Assembly: GCA_964500225.1 (NCBI GenBank) | Contig: CAZCOA010000001.1 | Span: 186,001-250,000 of the forward strand | Direction: 5' to 3' | From: JAAYDY01 sp964500225 | Lineage (GTDB): Bacteria; Planctomycetota; Phycisphaerae; FEN-1346; JAACEH01 | Length of the DNA stretch: 64,000 bases | Shown: piece by piece, positions 7,660 to 16,257 of the stretch | Layout of the letters: each line of letters starts with the position of its first letter | How positions within the stretch are numbered: the stretch's first letter is position 1 | Position numbers and translations under genes: made by a program | The notes under the pieces: generated by a model | The model's database searches: none | The model's input: only the letters and a program-made list of their open reading frames with translations | Told to the model about the DNA's origin: nothing

Positions 7660-9657
7660 TTAGTGACCGCCGCGACGGCGAGGGGGCGGCCCCGAACGAT
7701 GAATCTCCACAGGACACTCGGGCAGGCTCTCCAGGAAGAGCCGCCCATAGCGTTTCGTAACGACCCGGTTGTCGAGGATAACGACGATGCCGCGGTCGTC
7801 CCGGGTGCGGATCAGCCGCCCGATCCCCTGTTTCAACCGCAGCACCGCCTCGGGAATCTGATAGTCCATGAACGGGTTGCCGCCCTGGCGTCGAATCTCG
7901 TCGATGCGGGCCTCGGTCACGGGCTGATCGGGCACGGCGAAGGGCAGTTTCGTGATGATGACGTTCGACAGGCTTTCGCCCGGCACGTCCACGCCCTGCC
8001 AGAAACTCTCGGTGCCGAGCAGGACGCTGTGGATATCCTCGCGGAAACGTTCGAGCATGACGTTTCGCGGCAGTCGGCCGCCCTGCTGGAACATCTGGAT
8101 GCCCATGGACTTCAGCGGCTCGCGAATCAGGTCCGCCACCTGGTTCAGCATCCGGTAGCTGGTGAACAGAACGAACGCCTTGCCCTCGGTCAGGCGGATG
8201 TAGTGGAGAATGCGTTCGACGGCCCGCGGCACAAATGTATCCAGCGAATTCGGATCGCCCAGGCCGGCCTCCACGTGGACAACCATCTGCTCGGCATAGT
8301 CAAATGGACTGCCGAGCCGGACCTCCAGCGGATCGATCAGACCGAGACGACTTTTGATGTAATCGAAGGGAGCTTCCGTGCCGACGGCCAGCGTGGCGCT
8401 GGTCAGCACAGCGCAATCGACGTGCATGAACAGTTGCTGTCGCAGCAACGTCCCGACGTGGATCGGCTGGCAGTGAAGGACGACACGGTCGGCGGCGCCG
8501 GCGAGGGCCGGATCGCCGTCGGTTTCCACCCAGTACACCGATTGTTCGCGAGCCTGGCCGATGAAGTCGGCCACCGATGCCGAAAGGTTCATGCAACGGT
8601 CCATCGCGCCGGCCACTTCCAGGCGGTCGTCCTCCTGGGGACACCGCTTGAGCAGACCGCGCAGGACCGTGTGCAGCGCGCCCAGGGCCGGCGACAGAGG
8701 ATTGGGCACGACGTCGGGCTCGATGATGCGGCCATTGGCCCGGGCCTGGGAGGCGACGTAATCGCGAATGCTGTCGAACAACTCGGCGGCGGCGACCGAG
8801 GCCGCCCGCACCGCGTCGAGGGCGTCCTTGTCACGGAATCCGGCCAGCAGCCCGCGATCGGTCTGCGCATTGTAGAGGCCGTCCAGCAGGTAACGGACCT
8901 GGCCCGAGGCCACCTCGAGGCCGAAGGCGTCGCTGGCCACGGATTCCAGGTTGTGGGCCTCGTCCACGACCAGCAGCGAATACGAGGGCAGAAACTCGCT
9001 GCCCTCGGCCCGGATGGCCAGATCGCTCAGCAGCAGCGCGTGGTTCACCACGAGCAGATCGGCCTGCATCATCCGCCGCCGCATGCGCTGGTAGAAGCAT
9101 TTGCCCTCGTGGGGACACTTGCGGCCAAGGCAATTGCCCTGCTCGCTGGCGACGCGCGACCAGATGCGCGGCGACGGCTGCGGATCGAGGTCCGAGAGCG
9201 TCCCGTCCTCGGTTCGGTAGGCCCACTCGACGATCTGCTTGAGCTGGGCCACGTCGTCATCGGTGACGAACAGCGTGGCGGCGCGTTGCGTGGCCCTCTC
9301 CAGGCGGCGCAGACACAGGTAGTTGTTGCGCCCCTTGACCAGGACGGCCCGGAACTCCTCAGGCCAGACCGAGGCCAGCAGCGGAATGTCCTTGGCCATC
9401 AACTGTTCCTGGAGGCTGATCGTGTAGGTGGAGACGACGGCCCTGCGGCCGTGCTCGGTCGCCTGCGCCAGACAGGGAACCAGGTAAGCAAAGCTCTTGC
9501 CGACGCCCGTGCCGGCCTCAACGACGAGATGGCGGTTGGCCCGCTGGGCCTGCTCGACGGCCTCGGCCATGGACAACTGTTCCTGCCGGAACTCGTAGTG
9601 CGACAAACGCGACGCAATCGGTCCGTCGGGGCCGAGGAACTCCTTGACACGGATCAC
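7660..9657 (-). CDS. dinG: DinG/XPD-family ATP-dependent DNA helicase
   Basis: A 665-residue superfamily-2 helicase of the Fe-S XPD/DinG group. Walker A is EAGTGVGKS (about residues 47-55) and the DEAH box is VVDEAHN. Between them lie cysteines spaced as in an Fe-S domain, including GNCLGRKCPHEGKC. The C-terminal helicase motifs SFWQGVDVPG and GIGRLIR are intact. These enzymes unwind 5'-3' and act on R-loops, D-loops and damaged DNA. There is no N-terminal exonuclease domain. The start is GTG with GGGAGAA upstream. It is the upstream neighbour of ricT on the minus strand. The alternative name YoaA-like cannot be excluded. Confidence 0.88.
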   Translation of the reverse strand: MIRVKEFLGPDGPIASRLSHYEFRQEQLSMAEAVEQAQRANRHLVVEAGTGVGKSFAYLVPCLAQATEHGRRAVVSTYTISLQEQLMAKDIPLLASVWPEEFRAVLVKGRNNYLCLRRLERATQRAATLFVTDDDVAQLKQIVEWAYRTEDGTLSDLDPQPSPRIWSRVASEQGNCLGRKCPHEGKCFYQRMRRRMMQADLLVVNHALLLSDLAIRAEGSEFLPSYSLLVVDEAHNLESVASDAFGLEVASGQVRYLLDGLYNAQTDRGLLAGFRDKDALDAVRAASVAAAELFDSIRDYVASQARANGRIIEPDVVPNPLSPALGALHTVLRGLLKRCPQEDDRLEVAGAMDRCMNLSASVADFIGQAREQSVYWVETDGDPALAGAADRVVLHCQPIHVGTLLRQQLFMHVDCAVLTSATLAVGTEAPFDYIKSRLGLIDPLEVRLGSPFDYAEQMVVHVEAGLGDPNSLDTFVPRAVERILHYIRLTEGKAFVLFTSYRMLNQVADLIREPLKSMGIQMFQQGGRLPRNVMLERFREDIHSVLLGTESFWQGVDVPGESLSNVIITKLPFAVPDQPVTEARIDEIRRQGGNPFMDYQIPEAVLRLKQGIGRLIRTRDDRGIVVILDNRVVTKRYGRLFLESLPECPVEIHRSGPPPRRRGGH

Positions 9658-9745
9658 GGCAACCGGTTCTCCCTTCCCGCTCGGCGGCCGCGCTCAGGCG
9701 GAGCGGCGCCAGGGCTCTTCCGGGGGCGGCATCGGGGACGGCTCG

Positions 9746-10210
9746 TTACGGGCACTCGGCGGCCAAGTGCGCCGCGGTCCAGGTGGCGGCGAAGTTCACG
9801 AACCGTGAGCACTGGGCCTTGCACCCTTTCTGCCCGTATTCGGTGCGCCAGTCGGGGGCGGTGAAGTCGATGCCGATCAGGTCGTGACAGGCGGTGTAGT
9901 TGAACTCGCGGTTGAAGGCTTCCACGAGCTCGGAGGCCCACTCGTTGGCCTTCTCCTTCTCGGCGGCGTGGCTGTTCAGGCCGAGCCGCGCGACGCCCAG
10001 ACCCAGGGCCATCACGCCGCCAGTGATCGCGCCGCAAATCTGGCCGGTGTGGCCGACGCCGCCGCCCATGCCGGTGGCCAGCGCCGGCAGGCAGCCGCAG
10101 TCGTACCCCATCGCCCGCGCCACGGCCGTGGCCACCGACTCGCAGCAGTTGTAGGCCTTTTGTTGGTACAACTCCTCGGCCGCCTCGCCCACAAGCTTCG
10201 GATCCGTCAT
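9746..10210 (-). CDS. C-GCAxxG-C-C family redox-type protein
   Basis: A 154-residue protein with the cysteine pattern that names the family: NCCES near residue 22, DCGC near 38, ICGAITGGV near 58 and later single cysteines (TACHD, KGCKAQC, AECP). The family is frequent in anaerobes, often beside redox or oxyanion-handling genes, and its biochemical role is unknown. The sequence is soluble with no signal peptide. It is preceded by its own strong promoter (TTGCCA-N17-TATAAT), so it is probably transcribed separately from the TauE-like gene above it. Confidence 0.85.
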   Translation of the reverse strand: MTDPKLVGEAAEELYQQKAYNCCESVATAVARAMGYDCGCLPALATGMGGGVGHTGQICGAITGGVMALGLGVARLGLNSHAAEKEKANEWASELVEAFNREFNYTACHDLIGIDFTAPDWRTEYGQKGCKAQCSRFVNFAATWTAAHLAAECP

Positions 10211-10285
10211 ATCGTCCTCCGCAGTTGTGTTCCGTCGTGCTGGGTCCCCGTCCGTTCACCAACGCCGATACACATACAAACCGGG

Positions 10286-10314
10286 ATTATAGGACACCGA
10301 CGCGTCTATGGCAA
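10286..10314 (-). promoter_or_regulatory. sigma70-like promoter of the C-GCAxxG-C-C gene
   Basis: On the minus strand TTGCCA (10314-10309), a 17-base spacer and a perfect TATAAT (10291-10286), about 75 bases before the start codon. Confidence 0.65.
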
Positions 10315-10353
10315 CAGCGGTCTCAGTCTCGTGATCGCCGCTGACCTCGAGAC

Positions 10354-11262
10354 TCAGACCAGACAACGGAAGGCCATGATGGATTTGACGATCAGGTGAA
10401 TGCCTACGACCGACAGCAGCACGTAAACGATGCCCGTGAAATGCGTCTGCCGCAGGCGGCGGTTCAGGGCCACGCCCAGCATCGATCCGGCGACAATGCC
10501 CGGAGCCAGCCACACAGCCGCCGCCAGCGTTTCCCGGTTCATCATGCCGAGGGCGACATACAGAGGAATCTTGATCTGGTTGGCGATCCAGAAGAAGAAG
10601 CTGGTGGTGGCGGCGAACCGATCCTTGGGCATGTCGTGACGCAGCATGTAGATCGTGGCGATGGGGCCGGCGGCGTGAGCCAGCATCGTCGTGACGCCAG
10701 CGGCGGTGCCGAGGGCAGCGGTTTCCCAGAACCCGGGGCGAGGAGCCGGAGGTTGCGGGGCGCCGGCATCGGCCGACGTGGGCAGTGGCGAGGTCCGCGT
10801 CGCGCTGCTCGTGCGTTGCCGCGACAGTTGCAGCGCCACGAAGCCCAGCGCGATCAGGCCCACCAGGAGCATCAGCGTCGCATCGGCCGGGCTCGGCCAT
10901 CCGCTACGGAGGCCGCGCAGCTCGTCAAGCCGTCCCATGGCCGCCAGTGCGGCGAAACCAATCACCAGACCGGCCAACATGCCCGGCACCAGGCGCATCG
11001 CCGCAGGAATATGCCACCGACGCCACCAGGCCAGCACCGACACGTAGTCGCACAGCACCAGCAGCGGCAGCATGATGCCGGCGGCCTTGCGCGTCTGGTC
11101 GCCGCAGGCCACGATCATCAGCGGATAGCTCAGGAGCCCCACGCCGCCGCCGAAACCGGCCTTGCCCATGCTCACCAACAGAGCAGCCACCGTGCCGAAC
11201 ACAAGGTACCGTACCGGCTCGTCAACGGCCGCAAGCCCCCAAGCCGCCAAGAAGTCGTCCAT
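10354..11262 (-). CDS. TauE/SafE-family membrane permease
   Basis: A 302-residue integral membrane protein with about eight hydrophobic segments in two repeats, each starting with a Gly-rich motif (MGKAGFGGGVGLL in the first half, GVTTMLAHAAGP in the second). This is the hallmark of the TauE/SafE (DUF81) family of sulfite, sulfonate or sulfoacetate exporters. The loop between the halves is Pro/Ala-rich. It lies 29 bases after thi4 on the same strand. Because that Thi4 looks sulfide-dependent, a sulfur-compound link is tempting but unproven, and the exported compound is not known. Confidence 0.82.
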   Translation of the reverse strand: MDDFLAAWGLAAVDEPVRYLVFGTVAALLVSMGKAGFGGGVGLLSYPLMIVACGDQTRKAAGIMLPLLVLCDYVSVLAWWRRWHIPAAMRLVPGMLAGLVIGFAALAAMGRLDELRGLRSGWPSPADATLMLLVGLIALGFVALQLSRQRTSSATRTSPLPTSADAGAPQPPAPRPGFWETAALGTAAGVTTMLAHAAGPIATIYMLRHDMPKDRFAATTSFFFWIANQIKIPLYVALGMMNRETLAAAVWLAPGIVAGSMLGVALNRRLRQTHFTGIVYVLLSVVGIHLIVKSIMAFRCLV

Positions 11263-11291
11263 GGTTCATCCCAGCCTGGTCGGAACCGAGC

Positions 11292-12062
11292 TTAGCGGCC
11301 CAGGTCGTCGAGGATCAACTTGGCCACTTTGCGTCCGCTCTTGAACATGCCGCCGAAGATCGGTCCCATGCGGAAGCCGCCCATGATGTTGTTGGCGGCC
11401 ATGCCGCTGGAGTAGAGGCCCGGATAGAGCCGCTTGGTATTCTCGACGGTGCTGGCCTCGCCGGAGGCCATCCACATGGGCCGCTCGCCCATGACGCCGC
11501 CGCTGGGCGTGTCGAGGCGGACGCCGGCCTTGCGCGCCGCCAGGTTCGCCACCTCCGACGGGTGCCCGGTGCCGTCGATGACCGCCTTGGCCGTCACCAC
11601 CAACGGGTCCACGTGCATCTGGAGTCGTTCCACGGGCGTCCAGTTGATCACCACGCCGCAGACGCGGTTTTCGTGGAACATGATGTCCTCGACGCTGACG
11701 GCGTTGTAGAAGACGGCGCCGGCCTTGCGGCTATGATAGATCAGGGCCGCGGCCACTTCGACGGCGTCGGCCGTCAGGTACCCGTCGCCGGCATCCGTGG
11801 TCGTGATGCCGAAATCGTCCAGGATGTCCTTCACGTCGTCCTGGAACACGATCTCATTCATCAGCATGCCGCCGCCCCAGATGCCCCCGCCGGGCGCCAG
11901 CTTGCGCTCGAAAATGGCCACCGACTTGCCCGCATCGGCCAGATACTTCGCGGCAATCATTCCCGATGGTCCTGCACCTACGACTACCACGTCCACGGTC
12001 AGGGACTTGCGGAGTTTCTCGAAAAAGCGGTTGACGATGGCGGCGGTGATTTTTTCTTCCAC
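11292..12062 (-). CDS. thi4: sulfide-dependent thiazole synthase (Thi4)
   Basis: A 256-residue FAD/NAD-fold enzyme: dinucleotide motif VVVGAGPSGM near residue 24, GGGIWGGGM, and a C-terminal MGPIFGGMFKSGRK. Thi4 makes the ADP-thiazole precursor of thiamine from NAD and glycine. In the suicidal yeast enzyme a Cys donates sulfur; archaeal catalytic Thi4 has His there and uses free sulfide. Here the equivalent position reads MHVDP with His150, so sulfide-dependent multi-turnover chemistry is inferred. The start is GTG at 12062, placed 8 bases after GGAG. Control is by the TPP riboswitch directly upstream. Oligomer state and metal need are not visible. Confidence 0.88.
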   Translation of the reverse strand: MEEKITAAIVNRFFEKLRKSLTVDVVVVGAGPSGMIAAKYLADAGKSVAIFERKLAPGGGIWGGGMLMNEIVFQDDVKDILDDFGITTTDAGDGYLTADAVEVAAALIYHSRKAGAVFYNAVSVEDIMFHENRVCGVVINWTPVERLQMHVDPLVVTAKAVIDGTGHPSEVANLAARKAGVRLDTPSGGVMGERPMWMASGEASTVENTKRLYPGLYSSGMAANNIMGGFRMGPIFGGMFKSGRKVAKLILDDLGR

Positions 12063-12081
12063 GGCGGTGCTCCTCCAAACG

Positions 12082-12108
12082 AAAAGGGCCCCGGCAGAGG
12101 GCCCCCTT
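12082..12108 (-). terminator. riboswitch-linked terminator hairpin
   Basis: Read on the minus strand, GGGCCC, a TCTGCCG-type loop, GGGCCC and TTTT follow the TPP aptamer and precede the thi4 ribosome site. This is the expected place for a transcription-attenuation switch. Confidence 0.7.
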
Positions 12109-12127
12109 GGCGTTACGTCGCGCGATC

Positions 12128-12210
12128 GGTTCCCTTCGCCGGCATGATCCGGATCAGGTTCGATGGGTGTGATCTCAGCCCGCCGACGTGTGCCGACAGG
12201 CACCCCAACC
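12128..12210 (-). promoter_or_regulatory. TPP riboswitch (THI element)
   Basis: Minus-strand sequence carries the conserved aptamer blocks in order: GGGGTGCC, GGGCTGAGA, ACCC, AACCTGATC, GGATCATGCCGGCGAAGGGA. The closing region is followed by a GGGCCC hairpin with a T tract and then thi4. Thiamine pyrophosphate should favour termination and switch off thi4; ligand and direction follow the known family. Confidence 0.93.
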
Positions 12211-13056
12211 GTTCCATGTTGCAGCTAGGTACCATCGACCCCGTGGCGAGTCAAGGGAAAAGCCGACCGCCAGACGCGGGAGTATCAGCGTCGGAAAGGT
12301 TGCCGGTCCGCTATGGCTGCTCGCAAAGAATGGGCGGCAAGGAGATGAAAAAAATAGAAGGGAACCGGCCCGGCCGCTATGGTCGCCGACACAGCGAGCC
12401 GAGGTTCTCAGTTCCCCTCTTCAGCCACAATTATAGCACACGTGCGGCCATGACGCGGAAAAGTTGACACGTTTTTTTTGTCAAAGATGCCCGGAAAGCC
12501 CTTTTCTGTGTCAGAAATGCGGTTTGTGGGGGTATCTGGCTTCCCCGATTTTGCCGGACTGAAGGTCACTTTTCACTGGACATCGCACGACACTGCCACC
12601 GGCAACCCGTTGAGCCCATGGGGGCGTGGCCGGACGCCTGCCACGTCAGGCAGACCGAGTAGCCTGGCTATTCGGCTCGTTCGCCATGGCCGCCTCTCAA
12701 TACTGTTCAGAGACTACGTCAAGCCGTCACGGCGGCGGACCGCTCGCGACGGGGCCTCGCGGCTGATCCGGCCCCGCCCCGCGGCGCGTCGCCCCAGCGT
12801 TGGGGGGCGTCGCGGAAGCCGGCGTGCCGGACGTGTGCGCCGCACCAAGACCGTGGAGGGAAGAAAAGTGGAATTTCGGCCGGAAAATCCTTGGAGTGCG
12901 TCCGATAATTTTATAAAGAGATAGCAGGTGCATGTCCGATATTGCGTGGTGAAGCGCCATTTCAGTACTGCCAGGGCTGCGGCATCGCTGCCTGTCTGAT
13001 CCACACCGCAACCTGACGGACCAACATAACCCGGGGGGGGAGTGCGGAGGAGACCG
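12211..13056. other. long intergenic region between divergent thi4 and parA genes
   Basis: No gene is convincing over about 850 bases. On the minus strand a TATAAT (12435-12430) may be the distant -10 of thi4, implying a long leader before the riboswitch. An inverted repeat TTGACA...TGTCAA surrounds a T run at 12464-12484. Bases 12840-12925 are unusually AT-rich for this genome (TAATTTTATAAAG) and probably hold the promoter of the parA operon. A plus-strand frame at 12478-12924 has no credible start signal and was not called. Confidence 0.5.
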
Positions 13057-14205
13057 ATGCGAACCATCGCCGTGTTCAACCAGAAGGGCGGCTGTGGCAA
13101 GACCACCACAGCCATTCACCTGTCGGCCTGCCTTGCGGAATCGGGCAAGCGGACGCTCCTGATCGACCTGGACCCGCAGGGCCATGCGACGATCGGCACC
13201 AACGTCAAGCAGGAAGACGTCGAGTGTTCGACGTTCGACTGCCTGGTGGACCGGGAAGACGGCTGCGCGATGCTGTCGCTGGCCGACATCGCCTGGGAGA
13301 TTCTGAACGATTTCTATCTGGCGCCGGCGTCGATTCTGCTGAGCGCGGTCGAACAGCGTCTGGCGGGGGTGGAGAATCGCCAGGAGCGGTTGCTGGAAGC
13401 GTTGCGGCGAGTCGAGCACCTGTACGATTTCTGCGTGGTGGACTGCGGGCCGTCGATGAATCTGCTGTCGATCAACGCACTGCGGGCCGCCGACACGGTG
13501 ATCGTTCCGGTGGAGACGGGGTTCTTCGCGGTGGAAAGCGTGGCTCGCGTGCGCGAGACGATCCAGATGGTGGGCCAGCGCACCGGCCACGAGCCGCGCG
13601 TCCTGATCCTGCCGACGATGTACGATCCGCGAACCAAGAGCGACCGGGCGGCATACAAGCAACTCCAGCGGGACTACAACGATCTGCTGGCCGAAACGAC
13701 GATCCGGTTCAATGCCAAGCTCAAGGAAGCGGCAGCGGCCGGCAGCCCGATCACGGAGTTCTTCCCCGGCTGCCGCGGGCACAAGGATTACCAATCGCTG
13801 GCCCATGAATTGATGGCCGAGACCGTGCAATTCCGGATGGCCGAAGCGGCGGCGACGGAGCGGACGGCCCGCGCGGAGCAGGTGGCCGTCGTGGACAAGA
13901 TGACCCAGGAGATTCTCGGGCCGAACCTGGTGGACGGCGGCGTGGTGTTCCTGGCGCGGGCGCCGGGGGCTCACAGCGTGCATCTGGCGGGCAGCTTCAA
14001 CGGGTGGAACCCGGACGCCGGTCCGATGGTCCGAGACGCCGCCGACGACACGCTGTGGCGGCTGCACGTGCCTCTGGGCGAGGGACATCATGAGTACCGC
14101 CTGGTGATCGACGGCCGGTGGGCCGCGGACCCCGCGAATCCCAATACGCGCGTGAACGAATTCGGCGAGTTCAACAGCGTGGTGGAACTGGGAAGCGCCG
14201 TCTGA
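13057..14205 (+). CDS. ParA-family ATPase fused to a CBM48/AMPK-beta-like glycogen-binding domain
   Basis: A 382-residue protein. Residues 1-270 are a ParA/MinD-type P-loop ATPase with the deviant Walker A KGGCGKTT (residues 10-17), DLDPQGHA, and CVVDCGPS as Walker B region. After a short helical linker (about 271-297), residues 298-382 look like a carbohydrate-binding module of the CBM48/AMPK-beta type: LAGSFNGWNP, an LW pair, YRLVIDGRW, DPANP and FNSVVEL. ParA proteins position cargo on DNA or membranes; CBM48 modules bind alpha-glucans. A role linking a partitioning ATPase to glycogen is inferred only. The start at 13057 has GGAGGAGA upstream. The next gene follows within 73 bases. No parB was seen. 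Confidence 0.85.
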   Translation: MRTIAVFNQKGGCGKTTTAIHLSACLAESGKRTLLIDLDPQGHATIGTNVKQEDVECSTFDCLVDREDGCAMLSLADIAWEILNDFYLAPASILLSAVEQRLAGVENRQERLLEALRRVEHLYDFCVVDCGPSMNLLSINALRAADTVIVPVETGFFAVESVARVRETIQMVGQRTGHEPRVLILPTMYDPRTKSDRAAYKQLQRDYNDLLAETTIRFNAKLKEAAAAGSPITEFFPGCRGHKDYQSLAHELMAETVQFRMAEAAATERTARAEQVAVVDKMTQEILGPNLVDGGVVFLARAPGAHSVHLAGSFNGWNPDAGPMVRDAADDTLWRLHVPLGEGHHEYRLVIDGRWAADPANPNTRVNEFGEFNSVVELGSAV

Positions 14206-14278
14206 TCGCTCGCCGCCGATCGGGGAACCCGATCGCAGGGGGCGTGCTCCGACGCAAGGACGCGGAGGCCGCAAGGAC

Positions 14279-16006
14279 GTGAATCCCCAATCTCCCATGG
14301 CCAGGCCGATCGGTCGGCAGCAGGCGCTCGACCAGTTGGGCGATCTGTTTTTCGGCGCCACAGGCGCCCGCCCGCCGGCCTCCGCGGGGTTGCCTGCCGG
14401 TTGCTCCGCCGGCGGCGCTTCGGGCCGCACGCCTCCACCGAGCCGCGCGCCGTCGCCCGGCGTGGACGACCTGTTGGCCCGGCCGCTGGAGACCCCCCAA
14501 ATCGACATGCCTGCGAGCGTTGCCCCGACAGGTCCTGCCGCAGTGGCCATCCTGACGGGCGGCGTGCCTCCACAGCGCAGGCTTTTGCTGGCGCGCGAGG
14601 CGGTGTCGCGTCTGATGGCGCCGTGCGGGCTAACCGCTTTGGTCACGTTCGACGGGCCGCGGGCCACCGTGGCGGCCCTGGCCCGCGACGATGTGCAGGC
14701 GGCCACCTCGTGCCAGGCATGCGGCCATTTCGGCGACATCATCCGCGCTGCCGATCGGCTGATTCTCGTGCTGGCCGATGCCGCAAGCGAGTTCATCGCC
14801 TCGGGAGGATCGTTGCCGGACCATTGCGTGGTGCTGACGCTGGCGGACCCGCAGTGGCTGGTCGAGGCATACCGCGAGCTGAAAGCCGCGACGACGGCCA
14901 CGAAAGGGCCCGTGCCCGACATTTTCGTGCTCGAAGCGGACGCCCGCGACGAGGCGGAACGGACATTCCGGCGGCTGTCGCGCGTGGCGATTGCCCATCT
15001 GGGCTGCTCGCCGACGTTCCTCGGCCATACGGTGGGCCGCGGCGGCACGGCGGCGCCTGTGCCGGTCCGAGGCGTCTTTGATTCGCTGGAGGCCCGGGCG
15101 GTGTTCGGATATCTGCGGCCGCTACTGCGGGCCCGCAGCGGCGACATGCCCGGAACGGATCGTGGCGATGTGGAACCGGCCTCGCGGCCGCCGAGAATCC
15201 AGCACGTAACGGTCCGCCCCGCCGAGCCGCAGGCCGGGCAACGGCAGACGTTGCCGCCGGTGGCCGGCGTGGTGGAGACGGAATTCGGCGGCGGGTCGCC
15301 GGCGTTTGCGGCGTGGCAGCCGGCGTCGCGGGACGAACTCCTGGAGGCCGTCGCCGCATCGCTCGGAAGCGTGATCCCCGGTCTTCGCGGCACAATCGAC
15401 CTGCGTGCCGACCTGGCGGCCGATGCCGAGGGGCCCGACCTGGTGGCCGTGGATCGCGACGGCGCAGCCGTGGCGGTGCTGGTCGCCGAGGACGGCAACC
15501 CGGCCGCCCTGGTCCGCGCGGAACGGTGCCGGCGATGGCTGGCATCGCACGTGCGGTTGCTGCGGCGGGCGTATGGCGACGCCGGGCTTGCGGCGGAGGA
15601 TCGCCCCGTCGGCTGCATCGTGCTGGCGGCCGACGAACAGGCGGCGACGTTCCGCGGCCTGCGACCGCAGAACGTGCGCGTGGCGACCTATCTGCCCCTG
15701 CAGTGCGGGGCGGTTCATGGACTTCTGCTGCGGGAATCGACCGACGAGACAGACACCGTGATCGGCACTGTCTGCCAAAGGGTGTCGGCGAGCGCTGTGT
15801 CCGCGCTGGGTGCAGCGCCGCCGTCGCCCGAACGGACCGCGGCCGTTTCAACCCCGGGCGCGCCGCCCGCCGAGCCGACCCGGGCCGCCGCGGCCCCGGC
15901 CGACCTGGAACCGCCGGACCTGCGCGGTACCAGCCCCGACGACGACCTGTCGGCCGACGAGCTGAGCGACCTGAGGAACGGGTTCGAAATTGATGAACTT
16001 ACCTGA
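14279..16006 (+). CDS. unknown partner of the ParA fusion: degenerate MinD/FlhG-like plus nuclease-like regions
   Basis: A 575-residue protein of unknown function. Residues 1-85 form a short helix (ALDQLGDLFFG) and a Pro/Ala-rich linker. Residues about 86-270 follow the order of a MinD/FlhG ATPase: AVAILTGGV where a P-loop would stand but without GKT, then IIRAADRLILVLADAASE, LADPQWLVEAYRELK and an AIAHLGCSPTFLG end. I read it as an inactive ATPase. Residues about 375-480 (PDLVAVDRDGAAVAVLVAED, then a helix) recall a PD-(D/E)XK nuclease core but lack the usual Lys. The tail is low-complexity and acidic. The start is GTG at 14279; ATG at 14297 is an alternative. It is probably co-transcribed with the upstream ParA fusion and ends before a terminator. 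Confidence 0.7.
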   Translation: MNPQSPMARPIGRQQALDQLGDLFFGATGARPPASAGLPAGCSAGGASGRTPPPSRAPSPGVDDLLARPLETPQIDMPASVAPTGPAAVAILTGGVPPQRRLLLAREAVSRLMAPCGLTALVTFDGPRATVAALARDDVQAATSCQACGHFGDIIRAADRLILVLADAASEFIASGGSLPDHCVVLTLADPQWLVEAYRELKAATTATKGPVPDIFVLEADARDEAERTFRRLSRVAIAHLGCSPTFLGHTVGRGGTAAPVPVRGVFDSLEARAVFGYLRPLLRARSGDMPGTDRGDVEPASRPPRIQHVTVRPAEPQAGQRQTLPPVAGVVETEFGGGSPAFAAWQPASRDELLEAVAASLGSVIPGLRGTIDLRADLAADAEGPDLVAVDRDGAAVAVLVAEDGNPAALVRAERCRRWLASHVRLLRRAYGDAGLAAEDRPVGCIVLAADEQAATFRGLRPQNVRVATYLPLQCGAVHGLLLRESTDETDTVIGTVCQRVSASAVSALGAAPPSPERTAAVSTPGAPPAEPTRAAAAPADLEPPDLRGTSPDDDLSADELSDLRNGFEIDELT

Positions 16007-16079
16007 GACCGATCGCCGATAAACGGAATTATCGGACGGTCATGCGACCGACGCAGGAACATCCCATCACCTTACCCAA

Positions 16080-16128
16080 GGGCGTGATGTCGTCCCCCTC
16101 CGCAGACGTCACGCCCCCTTCCTTTTCC
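16080..16128 (+). terminator. terminator of the ParA-fusion operon
   Basis: Stem GGGCGTGATGTC (16080-16091) pairs with GACGTCACGCCC (16105-16116) with one mismatch and is followed by CCTTCCTTTTCC. It lies 75 bases after the operon's last stop. Confidence 0.65.
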
Positions 16129-16183
16129 GGACCTGCGGCCGTGAGGCGCCCCCTGCCAACGGCGGAGTTGGTAACGGTTTCAG

Positions 16184-16211
16184 TTGACTTTCGGGCCGAT
16201 TGTGGGATAAT
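16184..16211 (+). promoter_or_regulatory. sigma70-like promoter of tRNA-His
   Basis: TTGACT (16184-16189) and GATAAT (16206-16211) with a 16-base spacer, about 47 bases before the tRNA. Confidence 0.6.
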
Positions 16212-16257
16212 GGCGGTCTTGGCAGGCCGGGAGGCGGACCGCACCGGCCGGCACGAT

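Noticed and set aside
7645..9864. Long plus-strand open frame (739 codons)
   Set aside because: Antisense to dinG, whose helicase motifs are complete; composition is that of a reversed GC-rich gene.
12478..12924. Plus-strand 148-codon frame upstream of parA
   Set aside because: It begins inside an AT-rich repeat, has no ribosome site, and its product is low-complexity Arg-rich sequence.
12727..15618. Very long minus-strand open frame (963 codons) opposite the ParA fusion and its partner
   Set aside because: It is a shadow of the high third-position GC in the two plus-strand genes; it shows no signal, motif or ribosome site and spans the intergenic region.
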